Assembly: GCA_933226995.1 (NCBI GenBank)
Contig: CAKOFP010000059.1
Span: 1 to 22,743 of the forward strand
Reading direction: 5' to 3'
Origin: Candidatus Nitrosopolaris rasttigaisensis
Lineage (GTDB): Archaea; Thermoproteota; Nitrososphaeria; Nitrososphaerales; Nitrososphaeraceae
Length of the DNA stretch: 22,743 nucleotides
A model generated the notes under the pieces. That model was not told the origin of the DNA. It saw only the letters and a list, made by a program, of their open reading frames with translations, and made no database searches. Shown here piece by piece: positions 7,512-14,826 of this stretch (its first letter is position 1; every line of letters begins with the position of its first letter). A program made the position numbers and the translations under genes.

Positions 7512-8108
7512 CTAAAGGCCTTTCTTTTTTATTGCAGCAAGAAGCGTTTCTAGATCCCACGAGCCATTATGTCGTGCTCCATTGATAAAAAAAGTAGGTG
7601 TGCCTTCCACACCGCTAGCAATACCTTCTCCTAATGATTTGTCAATCTGAGAAGCGTAAATGTGTCCAGACATTTCCTTTCGGAATTTATCTGTATCAAT
7701 ACCCAATGTTGCCGCATATTTCAATAAGTGATTATCATCAAGCGCTCGTTGATGTTCAAACAAATAATCGTGCATGTCCCAGAACTTTCCCTGTGCAGCC
7801 ACAGCTTCTGCTGCTTCAGCGGCATGTTGTGCATGAGGGTGTATTTCTCTTAGCGGAAAATTGCGAAAGACAAAGAGTAGCTCATTGCCAAGGCGTTTCT
7901 GAATCTCTTTGACGATTGGATAAGCCTGACCTGTATATGGACATTCATAATCACCATATTCTACTAAGTTCACAGACGCTGTCCTAGGGCCTTGTATATG
8001 ATCAAGATCATTTACAGGTAAATTCAGTTTTCCGATTTCTTCGTTCTCTTCGGCCGCTGATTCCACTATTGTATTGTGGTTTTTGAGAGAATTACTATTT
8101 TTATTCAT
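7512..8108 (-). CDS. DsbA-like thioredoxin-fold protein with monothiol CPYT site
   Basis: Thiol-redox-type protein of 198 residues. After a polar, disordered N-terminus (1-40) comes the thioredoxin beta strand 'ASVNLVEYGDYECPYTGQAY' (44-63), the helical insertion with 'FRNFPLREIHPHAQHAAEAA' (81-100), and the cis-Pro loop 'GTPTFFING' (169-177, Pro171). This order matches the DsbA/Frn-E-like family often fused to or near NhaA antiporters. The active site is C56-P-Y-T59: the second Cys of CxxC is replaced by Thr, so it cannot form the usual disulfide but could act as a monothiol or in glutathionylation-like or peroxide chemistry (inference). No signal peptide is visible, so it should be cytosolic. 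A TATA-like gttaaata (about 8134-8142) lies 30 bases before the ATG. Confidence 0.85.
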   Translation of the reverse strand: MNKNSNSLKNHNTIVESAAEENEEIGKLNLPVNDLDHIQGPRTASVNLVEYGDYECPYTGQAYPIVKEIQKRLGNELLFVFRNFPLREIHPHAQHAAEAAEAVAAQGKFWDMHDYLFEHQRALDDNHLLKYAATLGIDTDKFRKEMSGHIYASQIDKSLGEGIASGVEGTPTFFINGARHNGSWDLETLLAAIKKKGL

Positions 8109-8535
8109 ATCTATTAATAGTAGCGAGACGAGTATTTAACTGTGGTAGCAATATACTACTTAGTAGATTACAAGTAAATGACGAAGTAAGCAACAAATGA
8201 CCGACATGAACGTACCTATTTTGGAGCTATTAGTGGACAGAGACATCCCAAATAAGTAACAAATACAATAGTAAGTTTGGAAAAGAAGCATGATTGTTAT
8301 TTTGGTCTAATTTCATCTACATTTAGTCTGGGGCTATTATGGTGAAAGAGTCACTGACTTGCCATTTCCTATCGATGTAAGAAAGGGGTGAGTTGCTTGA
8401 GGACATGCATTTTACCCATCATATTTATCCAAAATCTGGCTGGGTTAGATAATAGATTAGGAACTCATACGACATGCCAGCAATAATTAATGTGATTCCA
8501 AATCCTAAAGAAACAGTTTGACACAAGAATCAAAT
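8109..8535. other. Intergenic region, nothing recognised beyond the promoters
   Basis: About 430 bases between the divergent DsbA-like and FMN reductase genes. It holds the TATA-like element of the former (8134-8142) and a weak aattaatg (about 8484-8491) before the latter. No open frame longer than a few codons, RNA fold or repeat is convincing. Confidence 0.4.
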
Positions 8536-9129
8536 ATGACAATTAAAATTTTAGGTGTTGCCAGTAGTATGCGTGAAGGTTCGTATGGTACTAGAGCATT
8601 AAAAAGGGTACTTGATGCCGCAGAGAAACATGAAGCCAAAACACGTTTACTTGACTTTCGCAGTATAAGAATGCCTATGTTTAATCCCGATATATCAAAT
8701 GAGCATCATGAACAGATGGAAAAAGTGATAGAAGATCTCAATTGGGCAGATGCATTTGTGCTTGCATCGCCAGACTATCATGGTTCTATGTCCGGGGCTA
8801 TGAAGAATTTCTTAGATTTCTATTGGGAAGAATTTGCAGGCAAGACTTTCGGATATATTTGCAGTTCTCATGAAAAGGGTCTAACGGTGATGGATCAAAT
8901 GCGTACAGCTGTACGTCAATGTTACGGATGGAGTCTCCCTTATGGTGTTTCCATAAATGGGGAGGAAGACTTCAATGAAAAGGGAGAAATAGTCAATAGT
9001 CTGTTAGTTAAACGTTTAGAGATCCTTGCACGCGATTTAGTTGTTTATGGGAAACTAATTAGAGGACAATTTCTTCAAGACATATCAACTGAAGTATCAG
9101 ACACTTTTGCTGCACGTTATAGATTGTAA
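8536..9129 (+). CDS. NAD(P)H-dependent FMN reductase / quinone reductase family
   Basis: Flavodoxin-fold oxidoreductase of 197 residues, cytosolic, probably reducing FMN, quinones or azo/chromate-type acceptors with NAD(P)H. The N-terminal beta strand and phosphate-binding loop are 'IKILGVASSMREGSYGTRAL', matching the family's xxGSxRxxSxxxxxL pattern. The flavin-binding 'LASPDYHGSMSGAMKNFLDF' corresponds to the usual TPEYNxxxPGxLKNxIDW. The length is normal for the family. The start is set at ATG 8536, six codons into a frame that also has a TTG at 8518; family members begin two to five residues before the first strand, which favours 8536. The neighbouring DsbA-like gene is divergent, so common regulation is possible but not shown. 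An LLM monooxygenase about 0.5 kb downstream could in principle use the reduced flavin, but it is on the other strand. Confidence 0.85.
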   Translation: MTIKILGVASSMREGSYGTRALKRVLDAAEKHEAKTRLLDFRSIRMPMFNPDISNEHHEQMEKVIEDLNWADAFVLASPDYHGSMSGAMKNFLDFYWEEFAGKTFGYICSSHEKGLTVMDQMRTAVRQCYGWSLPYGVSINGEEDFNEKGEIVNSLLVKRLEILARDLVVYGKLIRGQFLQDISTEVSDTFAARYRL

Positions 9130-9244
9130 TCAAGATGAAATTAGAATATTTGAGCTATATCACAACGAATGGAATAATGTATTCATGTAAAAAATGAAAC
9201 CAGAAAACCTAAAAGAAAGGTGCAGTTAGAAATAGTATTAGGCA

Positions 9245-9508
9245 ATGCCAAAATGTCATATTTGTGGAAAGTCAGGACTCTACACAGAAATGATAGATAA
9301 TATTGTATATTCCGTACATCCTGAATGCAAACATAAATTATATAATATCTCAGACAAAATAACAGAATTCCACAATTGTTCTATATGCAAAAATATTGAT
9401 GATCTCTCTAAAGAAGAACTAAGAAATCACCTAGTTGAATATCACACAAAGGAATCATTAGCTGATCTGATAATAAACAGTATGAAGTACATCTATCTAG
9501 AATATTAG
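9245..9508 (+). CDS. Small protein with two putative zinc sites
   Basis: Hypothetical 87-residue protein. The first half has Cys4-x2-Cys7 ('CHIC') and His25-x2-Cys28 ('HPEC'), a C2HC-type pattern. The second half has Cys45-x2-Cys48 ('CSIC') and His62-x4-His67, a C2H2-type pattern with 13 residues between Cys48 and His62. This suggests two zinc-binding modules in tandem, without other enzymatic motifs. It follows the FMN reductase by 115 bases on the same strand and may share its transcript. It could be a regulator or adaptor; the family is not recognised by name. Confidence 0.7.
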   Translation: MPKCHICGKSGLYTEMIDNIVYSVHPECKHKLYNISDKITEFHNCSICKNIDDLSKEELRNHLVEYHTKESLADLIINSMKYIYLEY

Positions 9509-9598
9509 ATACTTCAAGTTCAAGGCATTCTATCTATTAATTTACTAGACGTAGTTGAATTCATCTGTTCATTGTCTTCTAACCGATAGATTTCATTA

Positions 9599-10645
9599 TT
9601 ACAATACCTTCACTTCGTTTTCACCCACTTCACGAAGTGCAGGCGCGACACGCGTACCTATTAACTCTGTGGCTCGCATGAGCTTTGCGTGAGGTATTGA
9701 GGCGGGGTTCATCATAAAAGTGATCCGAGAGATGCCGCCGAGCGCTTGGCTGTGCCTAATGATCTTATCGGCTACCTCATCCGGATCGCCGACTAGCAAT
9801 GCACCTTGCGGACCTCGCTGGGCGTCAAAACTCGCACGCGTCATCTTAGGCCATCCGCGCTCCTTTCCAACCTTAGTAATGGCATATGCATATCCTGGAA
9901 AGAAGTCATCGACTGCCTCTTGGGTGCTCTCTGCGACGTAGCCCAGCGAATGTACCCCTACTTTCAATTGTTGTGGTAAATAGCCGGCTCGCCTCCCAGC
10001 CTCCCTGTAGAGATCGATGAGTGGCCGGAAACTGCGTGTTTCGCCGCCTATGATTGCGACCATCAACGGGAGTCCAAGCGCTCCGGCACGGACGAATGAT
10101 TGTGGAGTCCCACCTACGCCTATCCATATTGGCAAAGGATTTTGTAAGGGCCTCGGGTAAACTCCTTGACCATTCAGAGTAGGACGATATTCGCCGGACC
10201 AATAGACGTGCTCATTGTCACGAATCTTCAGAAGCAGCTCAAGCTTTTCTGCAAAAAGCGAGTCATAATCCTCCAATCGCAGGCCGAACAGGGGAAACGC
10301 CTCGATGGATGAGCCACGGCCCACTACCATCTCCACACGACCTTGCGACAGAAGATCCAAAGTTGCGAATTCTTGAAACACACGTACTGGGTCGGCTGCA
10401 CTCAGTACTGTTACCGCACTGGTAAGACGTATGCGTTTAGTTCGCGCAGCCGCCGCAGCCAGTATGACAGCAGGAGCCGAATCAAGGAATTCCCTACGGT
10501 GATGTTCGCCAATTCCAAACACGTCCAACCCAATTTTATCGGCGTATTCAATTTGTTCGACCAATCTTCGCAAACGCTCAGATGGGCTGACTGAGAGGCT
10601 GGCGTCATCGAGTGCTGCTGCGAAGCTATCAATTCCTACTTGCAT
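9599..10645 (-). CDS. LLM-class flavin-dependent oxidoreductase (luciferase-like)
   Basis: F420- or FMN-dependent TIM-barrel monooxygenase of the bacterial luciferase superfamily, 348 residues, full length. It starts with the family strand 'MQVGIDSFAAALDD' and carries 'ADKIGLDVFGIGEHHRREFL' (35-54), in which the GEHH motif is typical. It continues with 'TSAVTVLSAADPVRVFQEFA', 'LDLLSQGRVEMVVGRGS' and 'PLPIWIGVGGTPQSFVRAG'. The pattern is that of the stand-alone LLM group annotated only as probable oxidoreductases. Base composition is striking: positions 9781-9840 contain 39 G/C in 60, while flanking genes are AT-rich, and codons end often in G/C. This suggests fairly recent acquisition from a GC-rich, probably bacterial, donor. 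The promoter region is AT-rich, with a TATA-like element at leaderless distance. The substrate is unknown. Confidence 0.9.
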   Translation of the reverse strand: MQVGIDSFAAALDDASLSVSPSERLRRLVEQIEYADKIGLDVFGIGEHHRREFLDSAPAVILAAAAARTKRIRLTSAVTVLSAADPVRVFQEFATLDLLSQGRVEMVVGRGSSIEAFPLFGLRLEDYDSLFAEKLELLLKIRDNEHVYWSGEYRPTLNGQGVYPRPLQNPLPIWIGVGGTPQSFVRAGALGLPLMVAIIGGETRSFRPLIDLYREAGRRAGYLPQQLKVGVHSLGYVAESTQEAVDDFFPGYAYAITKVGKERGWPKMTRASFDAQRGPQGALLVGDPDEVADKIIRHSQALGGISRITFMMNPASIPHAKLMRATELIGTRVAPALREVGENEVKVL

Positions 10646-10667
10646 ATAATATGCATTAGATAATCCA

Positions 10668-10675
10668 TTATTTAA
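10668..10675 (-). promoter_or_regulatory. TATA-like element of the LLM oxidoreductase gene
   Basis: On the minus strand ttaaataa lies about 26 bases before the ATG at 10645. The GC-rich gene thus appears to be read from an AT-rich, host-type archaeal promoter. Confidence 0.45.
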
Positions 10676-10936
10676 CGATAGTAGTAGTTCCTAACTTAGT
10701 CGGTATAAACTACCTTATTTAGTGAGCAAAAATTTACTTTTGAGCGAGACAGAAAACGGTTTAATCTTGTTGGATTTAGTATTTGATCTTGCCCATCCTG
10801 CTCAGGCTCTATCGCTAAGGATTTGCTACGCCGTCAAGATCCATGACATGCTAGCGTCCAAGTCTGAAAATCATGTTACTAAAATACTAATGGCAAGGCA
10901 AGGTAGTGATTGGCTGATGGTCTATACAACAAGTTA

Positions 10937-11593
10937 TTACTTTACTATAACCGTTCCAGCCATCCAAGGGTGAATGTCACAGAGGTAATTATAAGTTCCA
11001 GCTTTTTGAAATGTTACAGTAAATGTGTTCGAAGAGCCAGGATATAGCGTAGTAGCTTTTGGAAGTAACCAGCCAGAATTTACATATTGTTCATTTCCAG
11101 TAATAGTAAAATTTCCGTTAGGACCTAAAACCTTTGCATGACCAATCGAGTCTATCAAGGTTGGATAATAACCCCGTACATTGCTGACAATTACTGTATT
11201 CATTCCATCTTTACCAGGAATCATGTTTGGTTGACTATTAGCGCCAGGAGGCACTGGCATGAACTGTGTTGAGCTTCGAACAGTAAAGGGGACGTCTGGT
11301 GTGGTCATAGTTTTATCGTTTAATACAAATGTAACAGTATGTGGTTCCGGTACTGGCGATGGATTATCCCATGTTACGCTCTGACCTACCCTAATTTGAA
11401 CCTGGTGTGGTACGAATACTGCTAACATGTTAGTAGAATTTCCTCCTCCTGCATGTACTTTGACAGTCGTTGTTGGCGCATCGCCCACTATTGCACTTGC
11501 GTGTTTAATTGTTGTTGGTGTTGTTACTATAACTGTAGCCGCAAATATTGCAGCTACAAAACTGACAATAACCAAATTTGTTTTATTGTTCAT
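10937..11593 (-). CDS. Secreted plastocyanin-like blue copper protein (cupredoxin)
   Basis: Exported electron carrier or copper protein of 218 residues. Residues 1-34 are a signal peptide or anchor ('LVIVSFVAAIFAATVIVTT'). The cupredoxin fold runs over the rest: His85 in 'PVPEPHTVTF', and the C-terminal copper loop 'YNYLCDIHPWMAGTVIV' with Cys205, His208 and Met211. These are the Cys, two His and axial Met of a type 1 site. The protein is longer than a minimal plastocyanin because of an insertion around 95-170. Such proteins are abundant in ammonia-oxidising archaea, which use copper proteins in place of many cytochromes; a role in electron transfer to the terminal oxidase is inference. The start is ATG 11593, not the TTG two codons earlier, because a TATA box sits 25 bases upstream. 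Confidence 0.9.
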   Translation of the reverse strand: MNNKTNLVIVSFVAAIFAATVIVTTPTTIKHASAIVGDAPTTTVKVHAGGGNSTNMLAVFVPHQVQIRVGQSVTWDNPSPVPEPHTVTFVLNDKTMTTPDVPFTVRSSTQFMPVPPGANSQPNMIPGKDGMNTVIVSNVRGYYPTLIDSIGHAKVLGPNGNFTITGNEQYVNSGWLLPKATTLYPGSSNTFTVTFQKAGTYNYLCDIHPWMAGTVIVK

Positions 11594-11612
11594 TTGCAAA
11601 TAATAAAATTTA

Positions 11613-11624
11613 AAATATAAAAGG
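11613..11624 (-). promoter_or_regulatory. TATA box of the cupredoxin gene
   Basis: On the minus strand cttttatatttt, one of the best TATA boxes in the window, is centred about 25 bases before the ATG at 11593. A leaderless, probably strongly expressed transcript is expected. Confidence 0.6.
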
Positions 11625-11824
11625 CTATCGGCGAAATCTCATTTTCACTACACGAGGCATCCATCTCTCGATCATTTCAAGCCGCAAAGCAACTGTAAGT
11701 GAATTCAATAACATGCGAATATCGTATGGGTAATGGTGACTATATCTGAAAAATCGGCCAAGCTTGGTAGATGCCTAGAGTTCATTTATTACCTATGCAG
11801 CAGCATTTATTGCAATAGCCATTC

Positions 11825-13534
11825 TCATTCTCCTTGATTTGACATCTTCTTCTTTAAGACTAGCTTAAGAGCAATAGATATCACTGAAATAAAAAAAGCT
11901 GTAATGAATATCATATTATATGATTCCAAAGAAGGAAACGAAAGGCTTGAACCTATTATAGATATCTGATTTGACTGCATATATATACTTGCAATCGCTG
12001 GTCCTATAGCCATCCCAACAAAGAAAAGCATAGCAGTCATGCCCAGAGATATTCCAATAGAATCATTTGGAGTATATTCTAAGAGAATATTCCAATTACC
12101 AACTCTTGTTAACGTCAATCCGATTGCTATTACCGCAAGGTTTGCAGATATCAACAGTTCTGATGAATGAAATAAAATTAAGCTAAAAAATCCAAAAGCA
12201 GTAATTATAGTTCCAACTAAACTCGGTTTTACGTTTCCAAATTTGGAAATTATAATACCGGCAGACACAGATACTACAAGAATTATTATCGTAAAAGGAA
12301 TTTGAACATTTGCAGCGCTTATCGCATTTCCACCAAACCCTAATGGCGTAGGACTCCTAACAAGCACAGAAATGCTTTGATACACCATAAACATTGTAAT
12401 ACCTAAAATCATCAAACTAATGTTATTTAGGAGAATTATTCTATTTGTTAGGAGATTGAGATCGATTAATGGGGAGTCTGGTGCAGCCATCGATGAAGAC
12501 GATGAAGGTGATGAGGATGTTGGTATTTTTTTTGCTGCTTTTACCTTTGCAGATATCTTTCTTTCCACGATTATAAATAACGTTAGGGAAACGACCGATA
12601 CTATTGAGAGAATGACTGTTGGCATAAAATCTGACATTGTCAATGAATGAATATTTTCCAAATATGAAAGTGCCAGCAGAAATGAAATTATAGTAACAGA
12701 TAATGTTATCGCTCCTTTGATGTCTATTTTCTGTAACAAATTATTGTTATTTTTCTCATCATGCATATACAAATCAGCTGCACTGTTATGATGATGATGA
12801 AAATACTCTTGTTCATTCCCAATTTTTGTAAATACGCAGCAATATTCTGTCCCTAGTTTTGACTTTTGTACCTTGGATTTTTGTTCTGGTTGTTGTTGCA
12901 GTTGTTGCTGTTTCTTCTCCTCCTCTTCCTTAATATTGATAAATTTGCGGAATATTAGGATTAGGATTATGGCTGCAGGTACCATAGATAAAAGTGCAAA
13001 GTGCCATCCATAATGGTAAATTATTGTTCCTCCTAAAGCTAAACCTATTGCTGAGCCAGCCGTAAATAACCCTGTAAATATTCCTTGAGCAATCGAAAGT
13101 TTTTCTTTAGGAAATTGTAACTTTAGTATTCCAAAAGCTATCGGAAACATAGATATTCCAATGCCTTGAAGTATTCTTGCAATAATCATGAACGAAATAT
13201 TACTTGCAAAACCACCTAGCGCAACTCCTATGGTATAAATACACATTATTATAAGTACAATCTTTTTCTTTCCGTAGATATCAGATAGCTTACCTGCAAT
13301 AGGAGTCATGACTGCGCCTGCTATCAAAAACGAGGCTAATATCCATGACGAGGTAGTGTAAGTTATTCCAAACTCTTTGATAAAATCAGGAATGGCTGGT
13401 ATTATTACAGTTTCACCATACATTGGAATCAGACCAACAGAACTTATAACTACAAGTGTTATCCAGGCTGAACGGGAAATGGCTGGAGAAGATGATGGCG
13501 CCGTTGTGGGGTTATGTCGATTATTAGAACTCAT
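11825..13534 (-). CDS. MFS drug/solute exporter, DHA2-like with long central loop
   Basis: Major facilitator superfamily proton antiporter of about 569 residues with 14 predicted helices, resembling the EmrB/QacA drug exporters. Motif A of the first cytoplasmic loop is 'GKLSDIYGKKK' (81-91). 'ARILQGIGISMFPIAFGIL' and 'SAIGLALGGTIIYHYGWHF' match motifs B and C of antiporters. Odd feature: residues about 201-273 form a charged, Gln- and His-rich loop ('KKQQQLQQQPEQKSK', four His in a row, four Asn in a row), and a Ser-rich linker follows near 345-355. Start choice: a TATA element at 13573-13581 would start the RNA near 13550, downstream of the ATG at 13570 but before the ATG at 13534. I therefore use 13534; 13570 would add 12 residues. 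The substrate is unknown; metal or drug export is possible. Confidence 0.88.
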   Translation of the reverse strand: MSSNNRHNPTTAPSSSPAISRSAWITLVVISSVGLIPMYGETVIIPAIPDFIKEFGITYTTSSWILASFLIAGAVMTPIAGKLSDIYGKKKIVLIIMCIYTIGVALGGFASNISFMIIARILQGIGISMFPIAFGILKLQFPKEKLSIAQGIFTGLFTAGSAIGLALGGTIIYHYGWHFALLSMVPAAIILILIFRKFINIKEEEEKKQQQLQQQPEQKSKVQKSKLGTEYCCVFTKIGNEQEYFHHHHNSAADLYMHDEKNNNNLLQKIDIKGAITLSVTIISFLLALSYLENIHSLTMSDFMPTVILSIVSVVSLTLFIIVERKISAKVKAAKKIPTSSSPSSSSSMAAPDSPLIDLNLLTNRIILLNNISLMILGITMFMVYQSISVLVRSPTPLGFGGNAISAANVQIPFTIIILVVSVSAGIIISKFGNVKPSLVGTIITAFGFFSLILFHSSELLISANLAVIAIGLTLTRVGNWNILLEYTPNDSIGISLGMTAMLFFVGMAIGPAIASIYMQSNQISIIGSSLSFPSLESYNMIFITAFFISVISIALKLVLKKKMSNQGE

Positions 13535-13572
13535 TGAAGCTCTGACCCCTTTTGTATTAGTCCTGAACATAT

Positions 13573-13581
13573 CTTATATGT
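13573..13581 (-). promoter_or_regulatory. TATA element of the MFS gene; shifts the start
   Basis: On the minus strand acatataag begins only 3 bases before the first possible ATG (13570), too close to serve it. It is well placed for the ATG at 13534, giving a leader of about 16 bases. Confidence 0.45.
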
Positions 13582-13646
13582 TTGCTTATCTGATTGTCTT
13601 TGTTGCATCAAAATTCATTCCGTTATCAGGTACTATGGTAAATGGA

Positions 13647-13655
13647 TTATATTAT
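13647..13655 (+). promoter_or_regulatory. TATA element of a divergent microgene
   Basis: The sequence tatattata on the plus strand is centred about 29 bases before ATG 13680, giving leaderless spacing. Together with the element at 13573-13581 it makes a divergent promoter pair. Confidence 0.45.
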
Positions 13656-13679
13656 ACCGGTATGAATACTAATGATAAA

Positions 13680-13796
13680 ATGTCTCAAGTAGAAATCATT
13701 AAGGCAATTTTTCAACACTACTTTGAAGCATACATAGCTTGGAGACTAATAAGATATGTCACACTATTCTTAATGGGTAACAATTATGAAAATTAA
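13680..13796 (+). CDS. Possible 38-aa microprotein divergent from the MFS gene
   Basis: ATG 13680 opens a 38-codon frame, 'MSQVEIIKAIFQHYFEAYIA' followed by 'WRLIRYVTLFLMGNNYEN', an amphipathic to hydrophobic aromatic-rich helix. The reading frame is open much further upstream, but that part is antisense to the MFS gene. The TATA element at 13647-13655 makes 13680 the natural start. No family is recognised. It could be a small membrane-associated peptide expressed opposite the exporter, or a chance frame. Confidence 0.35.
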   Translation: MSQVEIIKAIFQHYFEAYIAWRLIRYVTLFLMGNNYEN

Positions 13797-13933
13797 TTTT
13801 GTTTCTTCGGCACAAAATCAGTTTTGTCCAATACGAATCTAGCATTAAAGAACATGGAATCATGATAATGCCGGAGTTTCACTATTCTACTGAGGTGCTC
13901 TGGTCAAGATAACAACATTGAACAAAAAAAGTG

Positions 13934-14155
13934 TCATGATAGGTGATAGACTATTCTACCTTTGTTGTTTCCTAGGCCCGCTGCCCTTAACCAAGGATCC
14001 CAGAATGCTTTGAGCCAATGCTCATTAGCTTTCATTGCATTTTCATAAAATCCTCTGCTCGCTTCAATCCAATTTATCAAATAGTTTTGCCAGAAGCCTA
14101 TCGGATTTAGAAACGGGTTAGAGACATACCCTTTTCGTTCTCTCTCTGAAGCCAT
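13934..14155 (-). CDS. Phasin/PhaE-like small amphipathic protein
   Basis: A 73-residue protein dominated by an aromatic, amphipathic helix: 'NPFLNPIGFWQNYLINWIEA' (13-32), then 'FYENAMKANEHWLKAFWDPW' (36-55). The W-x-ALxxWxxx(F/Y)ENxxKxxExWL pattern recalls phasins and the PhaE subunit of archaeal polyhydroxyalkanoate synthases, and similar short proteins are common in Nitrososphaeria. No PHA synthase gene is in the window, so the assignment rests on composition and pattern only. The ATG at 14155 is the first Met and the preceding context shows no Shine-Dalgarno. A taaataag at 14159-14167 is too close to be its TATA box. It may bind lipid or polymer granules, or be a structural partner of an unrelated enzyme. 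Confidence 0.6.
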   Translation of the reverse strand: MASERERKGYVSNPFLNPIGFWQNYLINWIEASRGFYENAMKANEHWLKAFWDPWLRAAGLGNNKGRIVYHLS

Positions 14156-14325
14156 GACCTTATTTATGTTAGAATAGTAGTTAAGGTTGATGACCTCAGT
14201 ATGCGGAATTTATGTCAGATGAAAGAGTTCTCGTTCCAGTATACTGAAATATTCGGTTGATGTTGCAGATAGTACGGGGTAGACCACGCCTAAGTTTCAG
14301 AAATACTTCAACATAAATAGTATCG

Positions 14326-14603
14326 TCAGTAGTCATAGATTTCTGATAAGCGTTCAGCGTTGAAAATTTGTTTAATCGTGGTCCTTGGCCTTCCATCTTT
14401 AAACACACGTTTAGATTCGTATTTTGTAGAGAAAGTAGCTATGTCCACCAAGAGTGGTTCGAGCCATACCTTTGTCTGTGAGCGAGTATTCGGTTTGCAT
14501 GGAAGACTAATCAAATATTGGAAAAGACGTCATTAATTAGTAAGGTCTGATTTAAATGCTCACTGATAGATTGTAGCATAATTTCGAATTTATCTCCTTT
14601 TTT
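14326..14603 (-). pseudogene. Frameshifted HxlR-type winged-helix regulator
   Basis: Three successive minus-strand frames join into the C-terminal two thirds of an HxlR-like regulator. (1) About 14603-14511: 'KKGDKFEIMLQSI' and 'ISEHLNQTLL', the RFNEL..SI.GIS helix region. (2) 14500-14411: 'MQTEYSLTDKGMA', the characteristic wing 'VEYSLTxKG'. (3) About 14472-14326: 'LEPLLVDIATFSTKYESKRV' and 'FKDGRPRTTIKQIFNAERLS', the C-terminal helix and tail. The switch from frame 2 to frame 3 lies exactly where a CTCTC stretch would read CTC: restoring two bases (ct) near 14464 gives '...DKGMALEPLLVDIA...'. The N-terminal helices upstream are not recognisable. It is divergent from the ADH-ALDH operon, the usual place for such a regulator. 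Confidence 0.55.
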
Positions 14604-14797
14604 ATGGTTTTGGCTTTTTGGTGTATCGATTCTTCTCCTTCCTCTGGCAAGGTGTTGGCATTTGGGAGGAGCACTCAACCTTAATACTATCACCCTTTAG
14701 TAGTGTGTAGCTTAATTCAGAAATAACGTCACTTGAGTACGACTTTCGATACCACATAAAGTAAGAAGTATCGAGTATCCTTTGCAATTAGAATTGC

Positions 14798-14804
14798 GTA
14801 AATA
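14798..14804 (+). promoter_or_regulatory. TATA-like element of the ADH-ALDH operon
   Basis: The sequence gtaaata is centred 26 bases before ATG 14827. It fits a leaderless start there and not at the upstream GTG 14809. Confidence 0.45.
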
Positions 14805-14826
14805 GTAGGTGTCATTAACCCACTAC

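Noticed and set aside
9906..10202. 98-codon frame overlapping the LLM gene
   Set aside because: Produced by the high GC content of the LLM gene; no start context or domain.
10722..10973. 83-codon plus-strand frame between the LLM and cupredoxin genes
   Set aside because: Its last part is antisense to the cupredoxin 3' end and the rest lacks any domain or promoter; probably chance.
13377..13634. Upstream part of the plus frame that ends at 13796
   Set aside because: It is antisense to the MFS gene; only the part after the TATA element at 13647-13655 was kept as a tentative microgene.
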